This document shows, in pieces, positions 22,547 to 32,546 of a stretch of DNA of 64,000 nt. The stretch spans positions 115,946-179,945 of the forward strand of contig NZ_JACIAH010000011.1 in the NCBI RefSeq assembly GCF_014194695.1, read 5' to 3'. The position numbers were made by a program, and so were the translations under genes. A model generated the notes under the pieces. The model saw only the letters and a list, made by a program, of their open reading frames with translations, was not told the origin of the DNA and did no database searches. The DNA is from Rhizobium sp. BK399 (lineage in GTDB: Bacteria > Pseudomonadota > Alphaproteobacteria > Rhizobiales > Rhizobiaceae). Within the stretch, counting starts at the first letter, position 1, and each line of letters opens with the position of its first letter.

Positions 22547-23521
22547 ATGGTAACTATTCTCGACAGGATGAATCCAGACGCTGAAAAGCGCGTGCGGCAC
22601 CCGGAAAAGGCCCATCGGCCCGATCAGGAAGTCATGCGCAAGCCGGATTGGATCCGCGTCAAGGCACCGACCTCCAAGGGATACGCGGAAACGCGCTCGA
22701 TCGTGAAGGAGCACAAGCTCGTCACCGTCTGCGAGGAAGCCGGCTGCCCCAATATCGGCGAGTGCTGGGACAAGAAGCACGCGACTTTCATGATCATGGG
22801 CGAGATCTGTACGCGCGCCTGTGCCTTCTGCAATGTCTCGACTGGCAAGCCGAATGCACTCGATATGGCCGAGCCCGAGAACGTCGCAAAGGCCGTCAAG
22901 CAGATGGGCCTCAGCCATGTGGTCATCACGTCGGTTGACCGCGACGACTTGGAGGACGGTGGTGCCGAACATTTCGAAAAGGTGATCTGGGCGATCCGTG
23001 CAGCGTCGCCGACGACCACCATCGAGATCCTGACACCTGACTTCCTGAAGAAACCCGGCGCCCTCGAGCGCGTCGTTGCCGCCAAGCCCGACGTGTTCAA
23101 TCACAACATGGAGACGGTCGCCGGCAACTACCTGACGGTCCGCCCCGGGGCCCGCTATTTCCACTCCATCCGCCTGCTGCAGCGCGTGAAGGAGCTGGAC
23201 CCTACCATGTTCACCAAATCAGGCATCATGGTCGGCCTCGGCGAAGAGCGAAACGAAGTGTTGCAGCTGATGGACGACCTGCGGACCGCCGACGTCGACT
23301 TTCTGACGATCGGCCAATACCTGCAGCCGTCCCGCAAGCATCACAGGGTCATGAGCTTTGTCACACCCGACGAGTTCAAATCCTACGAGACGGTTGCCTA
23401 CACCAAGGGCTTCCTGATGGTGGCTTCGAGCCCGCTGACCCGTTCGTCGCATCATGCCGGCGATGATTTCGCGCGCCTGAAGGCCGCACGCGAGAAAAAG
23501 CTGCTGATCGCAGCGGAATAA
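22547..23521 (+). CDS. lipA: Lipoyl synthase
   Basis: LipA is a radical-SAM enzyme that inserts two sulfurs into protein-bound octanoyl groups. The 324-aa product has the auxiliary cluster motif CEEAGCPNIGEC, the radical-SAM motif CTRACAFC and the C-terminal SSPLTRSSHHA. It supplies the cofactor used on PdhB and PdhC upstream. ATG 22547 is chosen behind GGCAGG; the TTG directly before it is a less likely alternative. A terminator follows at 23545-23577. Confidence 0.97.
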   Translation: MVTILDRMNPDAEKRVRHPEKAHRPDQEVMRKPDWIRVKAPTSKGYAETRSIVKEHKLVTVCEEAGCPNIGECWDKKHATFMIMGEICTRACAFCNVSTGKPNALDMAEPENVAKAVKQMGLSHVVITSVDRDDLEDGGAEHFEKVIWAIRAASPTTTIEILTPDFLKKPGALERVVAAKPDVFNHNMETVAGNYLTVRPGARYFHSIRLLQRVKELDPTMFTKSGIMVGLGEERNEVLQLMDDLRTADVDFLTIGQYLQPSRKHHRVMSFVTPDEFKSYETVAYTKGFLMVASSPLTRSSHHAGDDFARLKAAREKKLLIAAE

Positions 23522-23544
23522 TCAACGAGCGCTTGCATTTTTCG

Positions 23545-23577
23545 AAAGCCGCGGCGATTTTCCCCGCGGCTTTTTGT
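23545..23577 (+). terminator. Intrinsic terminator of lipA
   Basis: The stem AAAGCCGCGG (23545-23554) / CCGCGGCTTT (23564-23573) has a 9-nt loop and is followed by a T-rich run. It lies 23 bp after the lipA stop and ends the pdh-lipA region. Confidence 0.9.
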
Positions 23578-23595
23578 TTGCGGAGGCGACGAGAA

Positions 23596-24168
23596 ATGCC
23601 GGCTTACATCTACGATACGCGGAAAGCCGCCAATGTACTCCGGCAGTCCGCGCGCATCATGATCATCGGCTGCTCCGGGGGCGGCAAAAGTACCTTGTCG
23701 CGGAAGATCAGCCGCAGGCTCGATCTTCCCTATTTCTCCATGGATAGGGAGTTCTTCTGGCTGCCGGGATGGGTCAAGCGCTCGAAGGACGAAGAGCGCC
23801 GCCTGATCACCGAGGTTGTCGCTGGCGAACGGTGGCTGATGGACGGAACCGGCCCATCGACTTTCGATCTTCGCGTCCCGCGCGTAGAGTTCGTTGTCTG
23901 GGTGCGAATGCCGCGCTGGCTTTGCCTCTGGGGTATCTGCAAGCGCGCATTCTTCCATTTCGGCAGAACGCGGCCGGACATGGCGCCCGGATGCCTGGAG
24001 CGCCTGCCGGACCGGGAATTCCTGACGTACATCTGGACCTTCGAGAAGCAGTTCGCGCCTCTTGTGATCGCGGGATTAGACAAGCACGGGCGAGATGTCC
24101 CGGTTTTTCAGCTGAAAAGCCGGCGGGAGGTGAACCATCTTCTTGATCTTCTCGGCGCTCCCACTTAA
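23596..24168 (+). CDS. P-loop NTPase, adenylate-kinase/topology-modulation-like
   Basis: The 190-aa protein has Walker A IIGCSGGGKSTLSRKIS near residue 22, a kinase-like MDREFFWLPGW segment and WLMDGTGPSTFDLR, resembling small AAA/FlaR-type nucleoside kinases. An N-terminal 20 residues precede the P-loop, longer than in many relatives. The physiological substrate is unknown. ATG 23596 follows GGAGG at 23582-23586. It lies between the lipA terminator and the COQ10-like gene. Confidence 0.75.
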   Translation: MPAYIYDTRKAANVLRQSARIMIIGCSGGGKSTLSRKISRRLDLPYFSMDREFFWLPGWVKRSKDEERRLITEVVAGERWLMDGTGPSTFDLRVPRVEFVVWVRMPRWLCLWGICKRAFFHFGRTRPDMAPGCLERLPDREFLTYIWTFEKQFAPLVIAGLDKHGRDVPVFQLKSRREVNHLLDLLGAPT

Positions 24169-24177
24169 CTGCCGGTC

Positions 24178-24621
24178 ATGCCTCAGTTCGAAACGCATCG
24201 CCCCGTCCCGCATTCTGCCGATCAGATGTTCGACCTCGTCGCCGACGTCGAGCACTATCCGCAATTCCTTCCGCTCTGCGAGGCGCTGAGCATTCGCAGT
24301 CGCAAGGAGCGTGACGGCAAGGTTCTGCTGATCGCCGATATGACAGTCGGTTACAAGGCGATTCGCGAGACTTTCACGACGCAGGTGCTTTTGAACCGGG
24401 CCGAACGCGTCATCGAGGTCAAATATATCGACGGGCCATTCCGTTATCTCGACAATCGCTGGCGCTTCGAGGATACGGCTACGGGCAGCAACGTCCACTT
24501 CTTCATCGACTACGAGTTCAAGAGCCGCATCCTGGGCGCGGTCATGGGCTCGATGTTCGATCGCGCCTTCCGGATGTTCTCGGAAGCCTTCGAAACGCGG
24601 GCGACGAAGATCTACGGCTGA
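24178..24621 (+). CDS. COQ10/RatA-family START-domain protein
   Basis: 147 aa beginning MPQFETHRPVPHSADQMFDL and containing DVEHYPQFLPLCEAL and VKYIDGPFRYLDNRW, the polyketide-cyclase/START fold of the COQ10 and RatA group. Family members bind ubiquinone or similar lipids; the RatA toxin name is historical, and the ubiquinone role is the more likely one here. It overlaps the convergent cinA-like gene by 10 bp. Confidence 0.88.
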   Translation: MPQFETHRPVPHSADQMFDLVADVEHYPQFLPLCEALSIRSRKERDGKVLLIADMTVGYKAIRETFTTQVLLNRAERVIEVKYIDGPFRYLDNRWRFEDTATGSNVHFFIDYEFKSRILGAVMGSMFDRAFRMFSEAFETRATKIYG

Positions 24622-25112
24622 GCCAGTTCCCGGATCATGCTGAGCGCGGTTCTGACCGTCGCAAGCCGTACTTCAGCGCGACCGATGTCGCCATAGAGCA
24701 TCTTCCGATGGATAAGGCCGCCCGCGCGCGACTTCGCGGCTAGGTGGACAAGGCCTACCGGCTTTTCAGCCGATCCACCGCCGGGCCCGGCAATTCCGGT
24801 GACAGCGACCGCAATGGCTGCGCGGGAGCGGAAGAGGGCCCCATGCACCATCTGCCGCGCCGTCTCTTCCGAGACTGCGCCGAACCGGATCAGCGTTTCC
24901 GCCTGCACGCCAAGCATCTCCATCTTGGCGGTATTCGTGTAGGTGACGAAACCTCTGTCCACGACAGCAGACGATCCTGAAATTTCAGTCAAGGCGCCGG
25001 CAATCAGCCCGCCGGTACAGGATTCCGCCATCGAGACCATCAGGCCCGAGGCTGCGAAGTCGCGAATGATTGCCTCTGCCTGCACGATGATATCGTCAGG
25101 GAAGATACTCAT
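24612..25112 (-). CDS. CinA C-terminal-domain protein (NMN amidohydrolase, PncC type)
   Basis: This 166-aa stand-alone CinA C-terminal domain has MAESCTGGLIAGALTEISGS and GIAGPGGGSAEKPVGLVH. The family deamidates nicotinamide mononucleotide, recycling pyridine nucleotide. The start at 25112 lies one base after the ispDF stop on the minus strand (TGAGATG), so the two are coupled. Confidence 0.88.
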   Translation of the reverse strand: MSIFPDDIIVQAEAIIRDFAASGLMVSMAESCTGGLIAGALTEISGSSAVVDRGFVTYTNTAKMEMLGVQAETLIRFGAVSEETARQMVHGALFRSRAAIAVAVTGIAGPGGGSAEKPVGLVHLAAKSRAGGLIHRKMLYGDIGRAEVRLATVRTALSMIRELAQP

Positions 25113-25113
25113 C

Positions 25114-26325
25114 TCAGGAGCTCCGATAGACGACCGTTGCGGTGGCGATCGCCGCGATACCCTCGCGCCGACCGACAAAGCCGATCGTCTCGTTCGTCGT
25201 TGCCTTCACCGAGCATCGGTCGATGGTGATGCCGAGAAACTCGGACAGTTTGGCGCGCATCTCGTCGCGATGCGGCCCGACCTTCGGCGCCTCTGCGATC
25301 AGCGACACGTCGGCGTTCATGATTGTGCCGCCGCGTTCCCGCACGATCTTGGCCGCGTGCTCGATGAAGATGCGAGACGGTGCACCCTTCCATTGCGGAT
25401 CCGATGGTGGGAAATGATCGCCGATATCGCCCGCGCCACAAGTGGCAAGCAATGCATCGGTGAGGGCGTGCAGAGCCACGTCCGCATCGGAGTGGCCCTT
25501 GAGCTTTTGGTCGTGCGGAATGAACACGCCGCAGAGCGTTACGCCGTCGCCGGCCTCGAGCTGGTGGACGTCGTAACCGTTGCCGGTGCGCACATCCGGA
25601 AGTGCCTGTCCTGAAAGTTTGCTGTCTGCCATGGCGATGTCCCGTTTGACCGTCAGTTTTACATTGTCCGCCAGTCCCTCGATAATGCGCACCGGCAGGC
25701 TGGCCCATTCGGCAATGGCGGCGTCGTCGGTAAAATCGGTGAGGTTTGCGGCAGCCGCCTTCTCGTGGGCGGCGAGGATCGGCTCGAAGGCGAAGGACTG
25801 CGGCGTCTGCGCTGCGTAGAGGTGAGAGCGGGAAACGGTATCGAGTACCGTTCCGTCGAGATCAGCTCGCTTCAGCGTGTCGGAAACGGGCATGGCGGGG
25901 AGAATTGCCGGCACGCCCTCCGAGAGCAAGCCGGCGATGCGATCAAGAAGCGCATGATCGAAGAAAGGCCGCACGGCGTCGTGGATCAGAACATGCGAGA
26001 GGTTCTTGCCGCGCAAATGGCGCAGTCCCGCCAAAACGGATTGCTGTCGCGTTGCGCCGCCGTGAATAGCTTCGATCTGCGTGCCGGACTGGAGTTGAGC
26101 GGCGGCCTTGGCAAACAGGGCCTCGTCGTCGGGATGGATGACCACGACGATGTGGCGGGTAAGCTCCCAGCTGGCGAACTTTTCCAGTGTGTGCGTGATC
26201 ACAGGCTTACCGCCAATCGCCCGATACTGCTTCGGGCCCTCTGCCGACGCGCCTGCGCGCTCGCCGCGTCCGGCCGCGACAACGACAACACCTATTGCTG
26301 GTTGCTTTTGATGCATTTGCGGCAT
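25114..26325 (-). CDS. ispDF: Bifunctional IspD/IspF enzyme of the MEP pathway
   Basis: The 403-aa protein fuses 2-C-methyl-D-erythritol 4-phosphate cytidylyltransferase (residues about 8-230; VVAAGRGERAGAS, IHDAVRPFF) to 2-C-methyl-D-erythritol 2,4-cyclodiphosphate synthase (about 245-400; GNGYDVHQLEAGD, GHSDADVALHALTDALLA, IDRCSVKATTNE). The fusion is usual in alphaproteobacteria and makes isoprenoid precursors. ATG 26325 is used; a second ATG 9 bases later is possible. Confidence 0.97.
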   Translation of the reverse strand: MPQMHQKQPAIGVVVVAAGRGERAGASAEGPKQYRAIGGKPVITHTLEKFASWELTRHIVVVIHPDDEALFAKAAAQLQSGTQIEAIHGGATRQQSVLAGLRHLRGKNLSHVLIHDAVRPFFDHALLDRIAGLLSEGVPAILPAMPVSDTLKRADLDGTVLDTVSRSHLYAAQTPQSFAFEPILAAHEKAAAANLTDFTDDAAIAEWASLPVRIIEGLADNVKLTVKRDIAMADSKLSGQALPDVRTGNGYDVHQLEAGDGVTLCGVFIPHDQKLKGHSDADVALHALTDALLATCGAGDIGDHFPPSDPQWKGAPSRIFIEHAAKIVRERGGTIMNADVSLIAEAPKVGPHRDEMRAKLSEFLGITIDRCSVKATTNETIGFVGRREGIAAIATATVVYRSS

Positions 26326-26454
26326 AAATCCTCAAAGCGCGACTTTGCAGTCGGTGCTTAGCGGCTTGGCGCACCGAATTCCAGCATTTGCCCGAAAAAT
26401 ATCAATTCGCGCACTGCCCTCTTGGCAAGCCATTCAAACCTGTCTAAAAATAGT

Positions 26455-26471
26455 GCACGCATTCGGCGTGC
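26455..26471. promoter_or_regulatory. Inverted repeat before the dusB-ntrBC operon (candidate operator)
   Basis: GCACGC (26455-26460) and GCGTGC (26466-26471) form a perfect 6-bp inverted repeat around ATTCG, 15 bp before the dusB start. It resembles the TGCAC...GTGCA arms of NtrC sites, but the spacing is longer than the consensus. The ntr operon of Rhizobium is known to be autoregulated by NtrC, so an operator here is plausible but unproven. Confidence 0.4.
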
Positions 26472-26486
26472 CTGAAAGATAATCAA

Positions 26487-27488
26487 TTGCTGGACTTTGA
26501 CCTCGCTTCACCTTTGCGGATTGGACCTGTGGAAGTCAGGAACCGTGTTGTTCTGGCCCCTATGTCCGGCGTGACGGACATGCCGTTCCGGCAGCTGGCG
26601 TGGCGTTATGGCGCCGGGCTTGTGGTCACGGAAATGGTTGCGAGCCGTGAACTGGTCAATAGCACTGCCGAATCATGGGCGCGCCTCGAAAGCGCGGGTT
26701 TTGAGCCCCACATGGTGCAGCTCGCTGGCCGTGAAGCGCATTGGATGGCCGAGGCTGCGAAGATCGCTGCCGATCATGGCGCCGACGTCATCGATATCAA
26801 CATGGGATGCCCCGCCAAAAAGGTGATTGGTGGCTACTCCGGCTCCGCCTTGATGCGCGATCCTGACCATGCCCTCAGCCTCATTGAGGCGACAGTCAAG
26901 GCGGTCAGCGTTCCCGTAACTCTGAAGATGCGGCTCGGTTGGGACGAGAATTCAATCAACGCGCCCGATATCGCACGTCGAGCAGAAGACGCTGGCGTCC
27001 AGTTGATCACCATCCACGGCCGCACGCGCATGCAGTTCTACGAAGGCCGGGCCGACTGGGATGCGATCCGCGCGGTTCGCGATGCCATTGCGGTGCCCCT
27101 GGTTGCAAACGGCGATGTCGAAACCGTCGAAGATGCACATGAGATCCTGCGTCGCTCGGGAGCCGATGCCGTCATGATTGGCAGAAGCTGTCAGGGCAGG
27201 CCATGGCATGCCGGCGTACTGGCTGGCAAGACGGCGCCGGAAGTGTGGGAAGTCCCCGACATCGCCACCGAGCATTACAGAATGATGCTCGAGTTCTACG
27301 GTGAGGCAGTTGCCGTTCGCCATGCAAGGAAGCACCTTGGCTGGTATCTCGAACGTTTCGCGCCTGGTCTTGCTGCGCAGGAGAAGGCCGCGATCATGAC
27401 CGCGCGCGAGCCCGATGAGGTAGCTGCAAGGTTTTACGAGGCATTGATGGCTGCGGCATCGAACACGCAGACCCGGGAGGCTGCATGA
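26487..27488 (+). CDS. dusB: tRNA-dihydrouridine synthase (DusB/NifR3)
   Basis: A 333-aa flavoprotein that reduces uridines in tRNA D-loops. It shows NRVVLAPMSGVTDMPFR, the catalytic-cysteine motif INMGCPAKKV, KMRLGWDE and a phosphate-binding GADAVMIGRSCQGRPW. It probably starts at TTG 26487 with GAAAG upstream. Position in front of ntrB matches the orf1/nifR3-ntrB-ntrC operon described in rhizobia. It overlaps ntrB by 4 bp. Confidence 0.95.
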   Translation: MLDFDLASPLRIGPVEVRNRVVLAPMSGVTDMPFRQLAWRYGAGLVVTEMVASRELVNSTAESWARLESAGFEPHMVQLAGREAHWMAEAAKIAADHGADVIDINMGCPAKKVIGGYSGSALMRDPDHALSLIEATVKAVSVPVTLKMRLGWDENSINAPDIARRAEDAGVQLITIHGRTRMQFYEGRADWDAIRAVRDAIAVPLVANGDVETVEDAHEILRRSGADAVMIGRSCQGRPWHAGVLAGKTAPEVWEVPDIATEHYRMMLEFYGEAVAVRHARKHLGWYLERFAPGLAAQEKAAIMTAREPDEVAARFYEALMAAASNTQTREAA

Positions 27489-28635
27489 CGAATGACGTGC
27501 CATCGTCGATCGACAACGGCGGTAGCGCAGTTGCGATCGCTGTACTCAATGCGATCCAGAATCCGGTCGTGATGGTGAACGAGGCCGGCCTCGTCGCTTT
27601 CGCGAATTGGGAGGCGGAGGCCTTCTTCGGTGCAAGCGCCGCCCACCTTGCCCGCTACAAGATCTCGACCTTCATTCCGTTCGGCAGTCCGCTGCTGGCC
27701 TTGATCGATCAGGTTCGCGAACGGCGGGCGCCGATCAACGAGTATCGTGTCGACCTCAGCTCCCCGCGCCTCGGGCAGGACAAGCTCGTCGATCTGTATG
27801 TTGCCCCTGTTGTCAGCGATCCGGGTTCCGTCGTGATTGTCTTCCAGGAGCGATCTATGGCGGACAAGATCGATCGGCAGCTGACGCATCGCGCGGCGGC
27901 CCGCTCGGTCACCGGGCTTGCATCTATGCTGGCGCATGAGATCAAGAATCCGCTGTCTGGCATTCGCGGTGCGGCACAGCTGTTGGAGCAATCGGTCGTT
28001 GATGACGACCGCGCTTTGACGCGGCTGATCTGCGACGAAACCGACCGCATCGTCTCGCTCGTGGATCGTATGGAGGTCTTCTCGGACGAGCGGCCCGTTG
28101 ATCGGATACCAGTCAATATTCACTCCGTTCTCGATCATGTGAAGGCCGTGGCGAAGGCCGGATTTGCGCGGCACCTCCGGATTACCGAGAACTACGACCC
28201 GTCGCTGCCGTCGGTCTACGCAAACCGTGATCAGCTCGTGCAGGTGTTCCTCAATCTCGTAAAGAATGCCGCTGAGGCTGTGGGCGATCGCCCGGATGGC
28301 GAGATCGTTTTAACGACGGCTTATCGCTCCGGCATTCGTCTGTCGGTCGCCGGGACCCGCGAAAAGATCTCGTTGCCGCTGGAGTTTTGTGTTCAGGATA
28401 ACGGTCCCGGCGTGCCAGCTGACCTCCTGCCGCATCTGTTTGATCCATTCATTACGACGAAGACGAACGGCAGTGGGCTTGGCCTCGCGCTCGTCGCGAA
28501 GATTATCGGTGATCATGGCGGCATCATTGAATGCGACAGCCAGAACAACCGCACGACATTCCGCGTCTTGATGCCGGCCTCCAAGGACGCATCGATGGAC
28601 GACGCAACGACCATAACTCCCACAGGACCTACTCG

Positions 28636-28639
<4 letters not shown>
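27485..28639 (+). CDS. ntrB: Nitrogen regulation sensor kinase NtrB
   Basis: NtrB phosphorylates or dephosphorylates NtrC according to nitrogen status signalled by PII. The 384-aa soluble kinase has a PAS domain (about 20-130, with NPVVMVNEAGLVAFAN), the dimerisation/H-box HEIKNPLSGIRGAA with His151, and an ATPase domain with VFLNLVKNAAEA, DNGPGVP and GSGLGLALV. No membrane helix is present. It overlaps dusB and ntrC by 4 bp each. Confidence 0.97.
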
Positions 28640-30087
<1,448 letters not shown>

Positions 30088-30275
30088 CAATGTGACCGGC
30101 GACGTTGCATTTTCGCCACAATGCGTTGCTTAGAAGTCACGCATGGGGCTCGGGTTTTCGCAGCTGTCTAAGAGCGCAACGACACGGGTTGTTGTCGCAC
30201 AGGCAGGCTGACGGTTTCCGCGCCTGTCCGCGGGAGCGGCGGAAGCGAGTGTCTGCCGCCAGGAGAATTAAGCGA

Positions 30276-32546
30276 ATGGAACAGGATGCAGTGCCGCCGC
30301 CGGCGGAAGGCGAAGCTGTCACGGCAGTGACCGATCGCCGTGCCCTGTTTGCGCTGCCGGGCCTGATTCTTGCCGGTGGTGCGCTTCTCTGCGCCACGCT
30401 GACGCTGTTCGTGCTGCTGGGGCTGACACCTATCGCGCCGACCTATCACGTCGTGGTCACCTCGGTCGTCGTGAACTCGTTCTTCGTGCTCGGCCTAATG
30501 GCGTTGATCGCGCGCGAGGTCTCTCGCCTGCTCAAGGCACGCAAACGCGGGCGAGCGGCGGCGCGGCTTCACATCCGCATCGTTGTACTTTTCTCGATCG
30601 TCGCGATCACTCCGGCGATCCTCGTCGCCATCTTCGCCAGCATCACGCTGAACGCCGGCCTCGACCGGTGGTTTGCGCTTCGGACGCAGTCGATCATCAG
30701 TTCCTCCCGCAATATCGGGCAGGCCTACATGATGGAGAATGCGAGCTACTTGCAAGGCCAGACGGTGTCGATGGCGAATGACCTCGAACGCAACCGAGCG
30801 CTGTTCAATCTCGATCGCACGGGCTTTTCCGACCTTATGACTCGGCAGGCCCGTGGACGCGGGCTTCTTGGCGCCTTCCTTGTCCAGTCTGACGGTTCTG
30901 TGATCATTCAGGCCGATATCAAGACCGAGAAGCCATTGCCGGCGATTCCTCAGGACGCTCTGGATAAGGCGGCCGCCGGACAGCCGACCCTGATCCCGCC
31001 AGGCATCACCAACCTCGTCGGCGCCATCATCAAGCTTGAGGCGATCGATGGGGCGTTTCTCTACACTGTTCGCGCCGTGGACCCGAAGGTTATGGGCGCC
31101 ATGCGGATGATGGAGGAGAACGCCACCGAGTACAAATCGATGGAGGCGGGGCGCTTCTCGCTGCAGATCGCCTTCGCGGTTCTGTACATCGGCTTTGCCT
31201 TGATCGTTCTGCTGGCCGCCATCTGGACAGCAATCGCCGTCGCCGACCGCATCGTGCGTCCGATCCGCTTGTTGATTACAGCCGCCGACAGTGTCGCTTC
31301 TGGCAACATGGATATCATTGTTCCCGTTCATGCTGTGGACGGCGACGTTGCCAACTTGTCACGTACTTTCAACAAGATGATCTCGGAAATTCGCACGCAA
31401 CGTGATGAAATTCTGGAGGCCAAGGATGAGGTGGACGACCGTCGACGCTTCATCGAAGCGGTCCTTTCCGGCGTCACGGCCTCGGTTATCGGCGTCGAGC
31501 ACGACCGCAGGATCACAATCGTCAACAGTTCGGCGGAAGCGCTGATGGCCCTCTCGGCCTCAGAGATGCTCGGCAAGCAACTCTCCGAGATCGCACCTGA
31601 AGTCGACCAGGTCCTGACGGAAGCCGCATCCCGCTACCGCGGCGATTTCCGCAAGCAGATTGCCCTTGTCCGAGCCGGGACCGTCCGGACGCTCAGCGTG
31701 CAGGTCACGCGCGAAGAAGTGCGCGACATGAGCGAATCCTATGTCATTACGCTCGATGACATTACTGACCTTGTCATCGCGCAGCGCTCGACCGCATGGG
31801 GCGACGTCGCTCGCCGTATTGCCCACGAGATTAAGAACCCGCTGACGCCGATTCAGCTGTCAGCAGAACGCATCCAGCGCCGCTATGGCAAACAGATCAA
31901 CCAGGATGACCGCAGCGTCTTCGATCAGTGCACGGAAACGATCATCCGGCAGGTCGGCGACATCGGCCGCATGGTAGACGAGTTCTCTTCCTTCGCCCGG
32001 ATGCCGAAGCCGACCAAGGAGCCAAGCGATCTGCGCAAGATCCTGCACGATGCCGTGTTCCTGCGCGAGATGGGCAATAGTCATGTGAACTTCCTGCAGG
32101 AACTGGGTGACCAGCCGCTGGAAGGGCAGTTCGACAGCCGCATGCTTGGTCAGGCCTTCGGCAATTTGATCAAGAATGCGGTTGAAGCGATCGAGGCGGT
32201 GCCGAGCGGAGAACGCGACGAGCGCAAGGTCCTGGTAAGAGCTTCGCTCGACCCGGTACGCGACCGCTTTACCGTCGATGTGATTGATAACGGTCGCGGT
32301 CTACCGGTGGAGAACCGCCACAGAATTCTGGAACCCTACATGACGATGCGCGAGAAGGGCACGGGCCTCGGACTAGCGATCGTCAAGAAGATTATTGAGG
32401 AACATGGCGGGCAGCTCGAACTTCACGATGCGCCCGCTGATTTCGACCAGGGAAGAGGGGCTATGATCCGCGTGCAACTGCCACGTCTGGAAGCCGCGCC
32501 GTCCGCCCTGGCCGCAAGTGACAAGGAAAGCGTTTATGGCCTCTGA
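30276..32546 (+). CDS. ntrY: Nitrogen regulation sensor kinase NtrY
   Basis: The 756-aa membrane kinase has an N-terminal group of hydrophobic helices (about residues 25-120), an extracytoplasmic segment, another helix near 300-320, then HAMP, PAS (about 390-490), the H-box HEIKNPLTPIQLSAERI with His517, and an ATPase domain (GTGLGLAIVKKI). It partners NtrX in redox or nitrogen signalling in alphaproteobacteria. ATG 30276 follows AGGAGA; the frame is open 171 bases upstream without support. It overlaps ntrX by 11 bp. Confidence 0.95.
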   Translation: MEQDAVPPPAEGEAVTAVTDRRALFALPGLILAGGALLCATLTLFVLLGLTPIAPTYHVVVTSVVVNSFFVLGLMALIAREVSRLLKARKRGRAAARLHIRIVVLFSIVAITPAILVAIFASITLNAGLDRWFALRTQSIISSSRNIGQAYMMENASYLQGQTVSMANDLERNRALFNLDRTGFSDLMTRQARGRGLLGAFLVQSDGSVIIQADIKTEKPLPAIPQDALDKAAAGQPTLIPPGITNLVGAIIKLEAIDGAFLYTVRAVDPKVMGAMRMMEENATEYKSMEAGRFSLQIAFAVLYIGFALIVLLAAIWTAIAVADRIVRPIRLLITAADSVASGNMDIIVPVHAVDGDVANLSRTFNKMISEIRTQRDEILEAKDEVDDRRRFIEAVLSGVTASVIGVEHDRRITIVNSSAEALMALSASEMLGKQLSEIAPEVDQVLTEAASRYRGDFRKQIALVRAGTVRTLSVQVTREEVRDMSESYVITLDDITDLVIAQRSTAWGDVARRIAHEIKNPLTPIQLSAERIQRRYGKQINQDDRSVFDQCTETIIRQVGDIGRMVDEFSSFARMPKPTKEPSDLRKILHDAVFLREMGNSHVNFLQELGDQPLEGQFDSRMLGQAFGNLIKNAVEAIEAVPSGERDERKVLVRASLDPVRDRFTVDVIDNGRGLPVENRHRILEPYMTMREKGTGLGLAIVKKIIEEHGGQLELHDAPADFDQGRGAMIRVQLPRLEAAPSALAASDKESVYGL

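Noticed and set aside
24178..24621. RatA-like toxin
   Set aside because: The family name is historical; sequence and context fit a COQ10-type ubiquinone-binding protein better, and no antitoxin gene is present.
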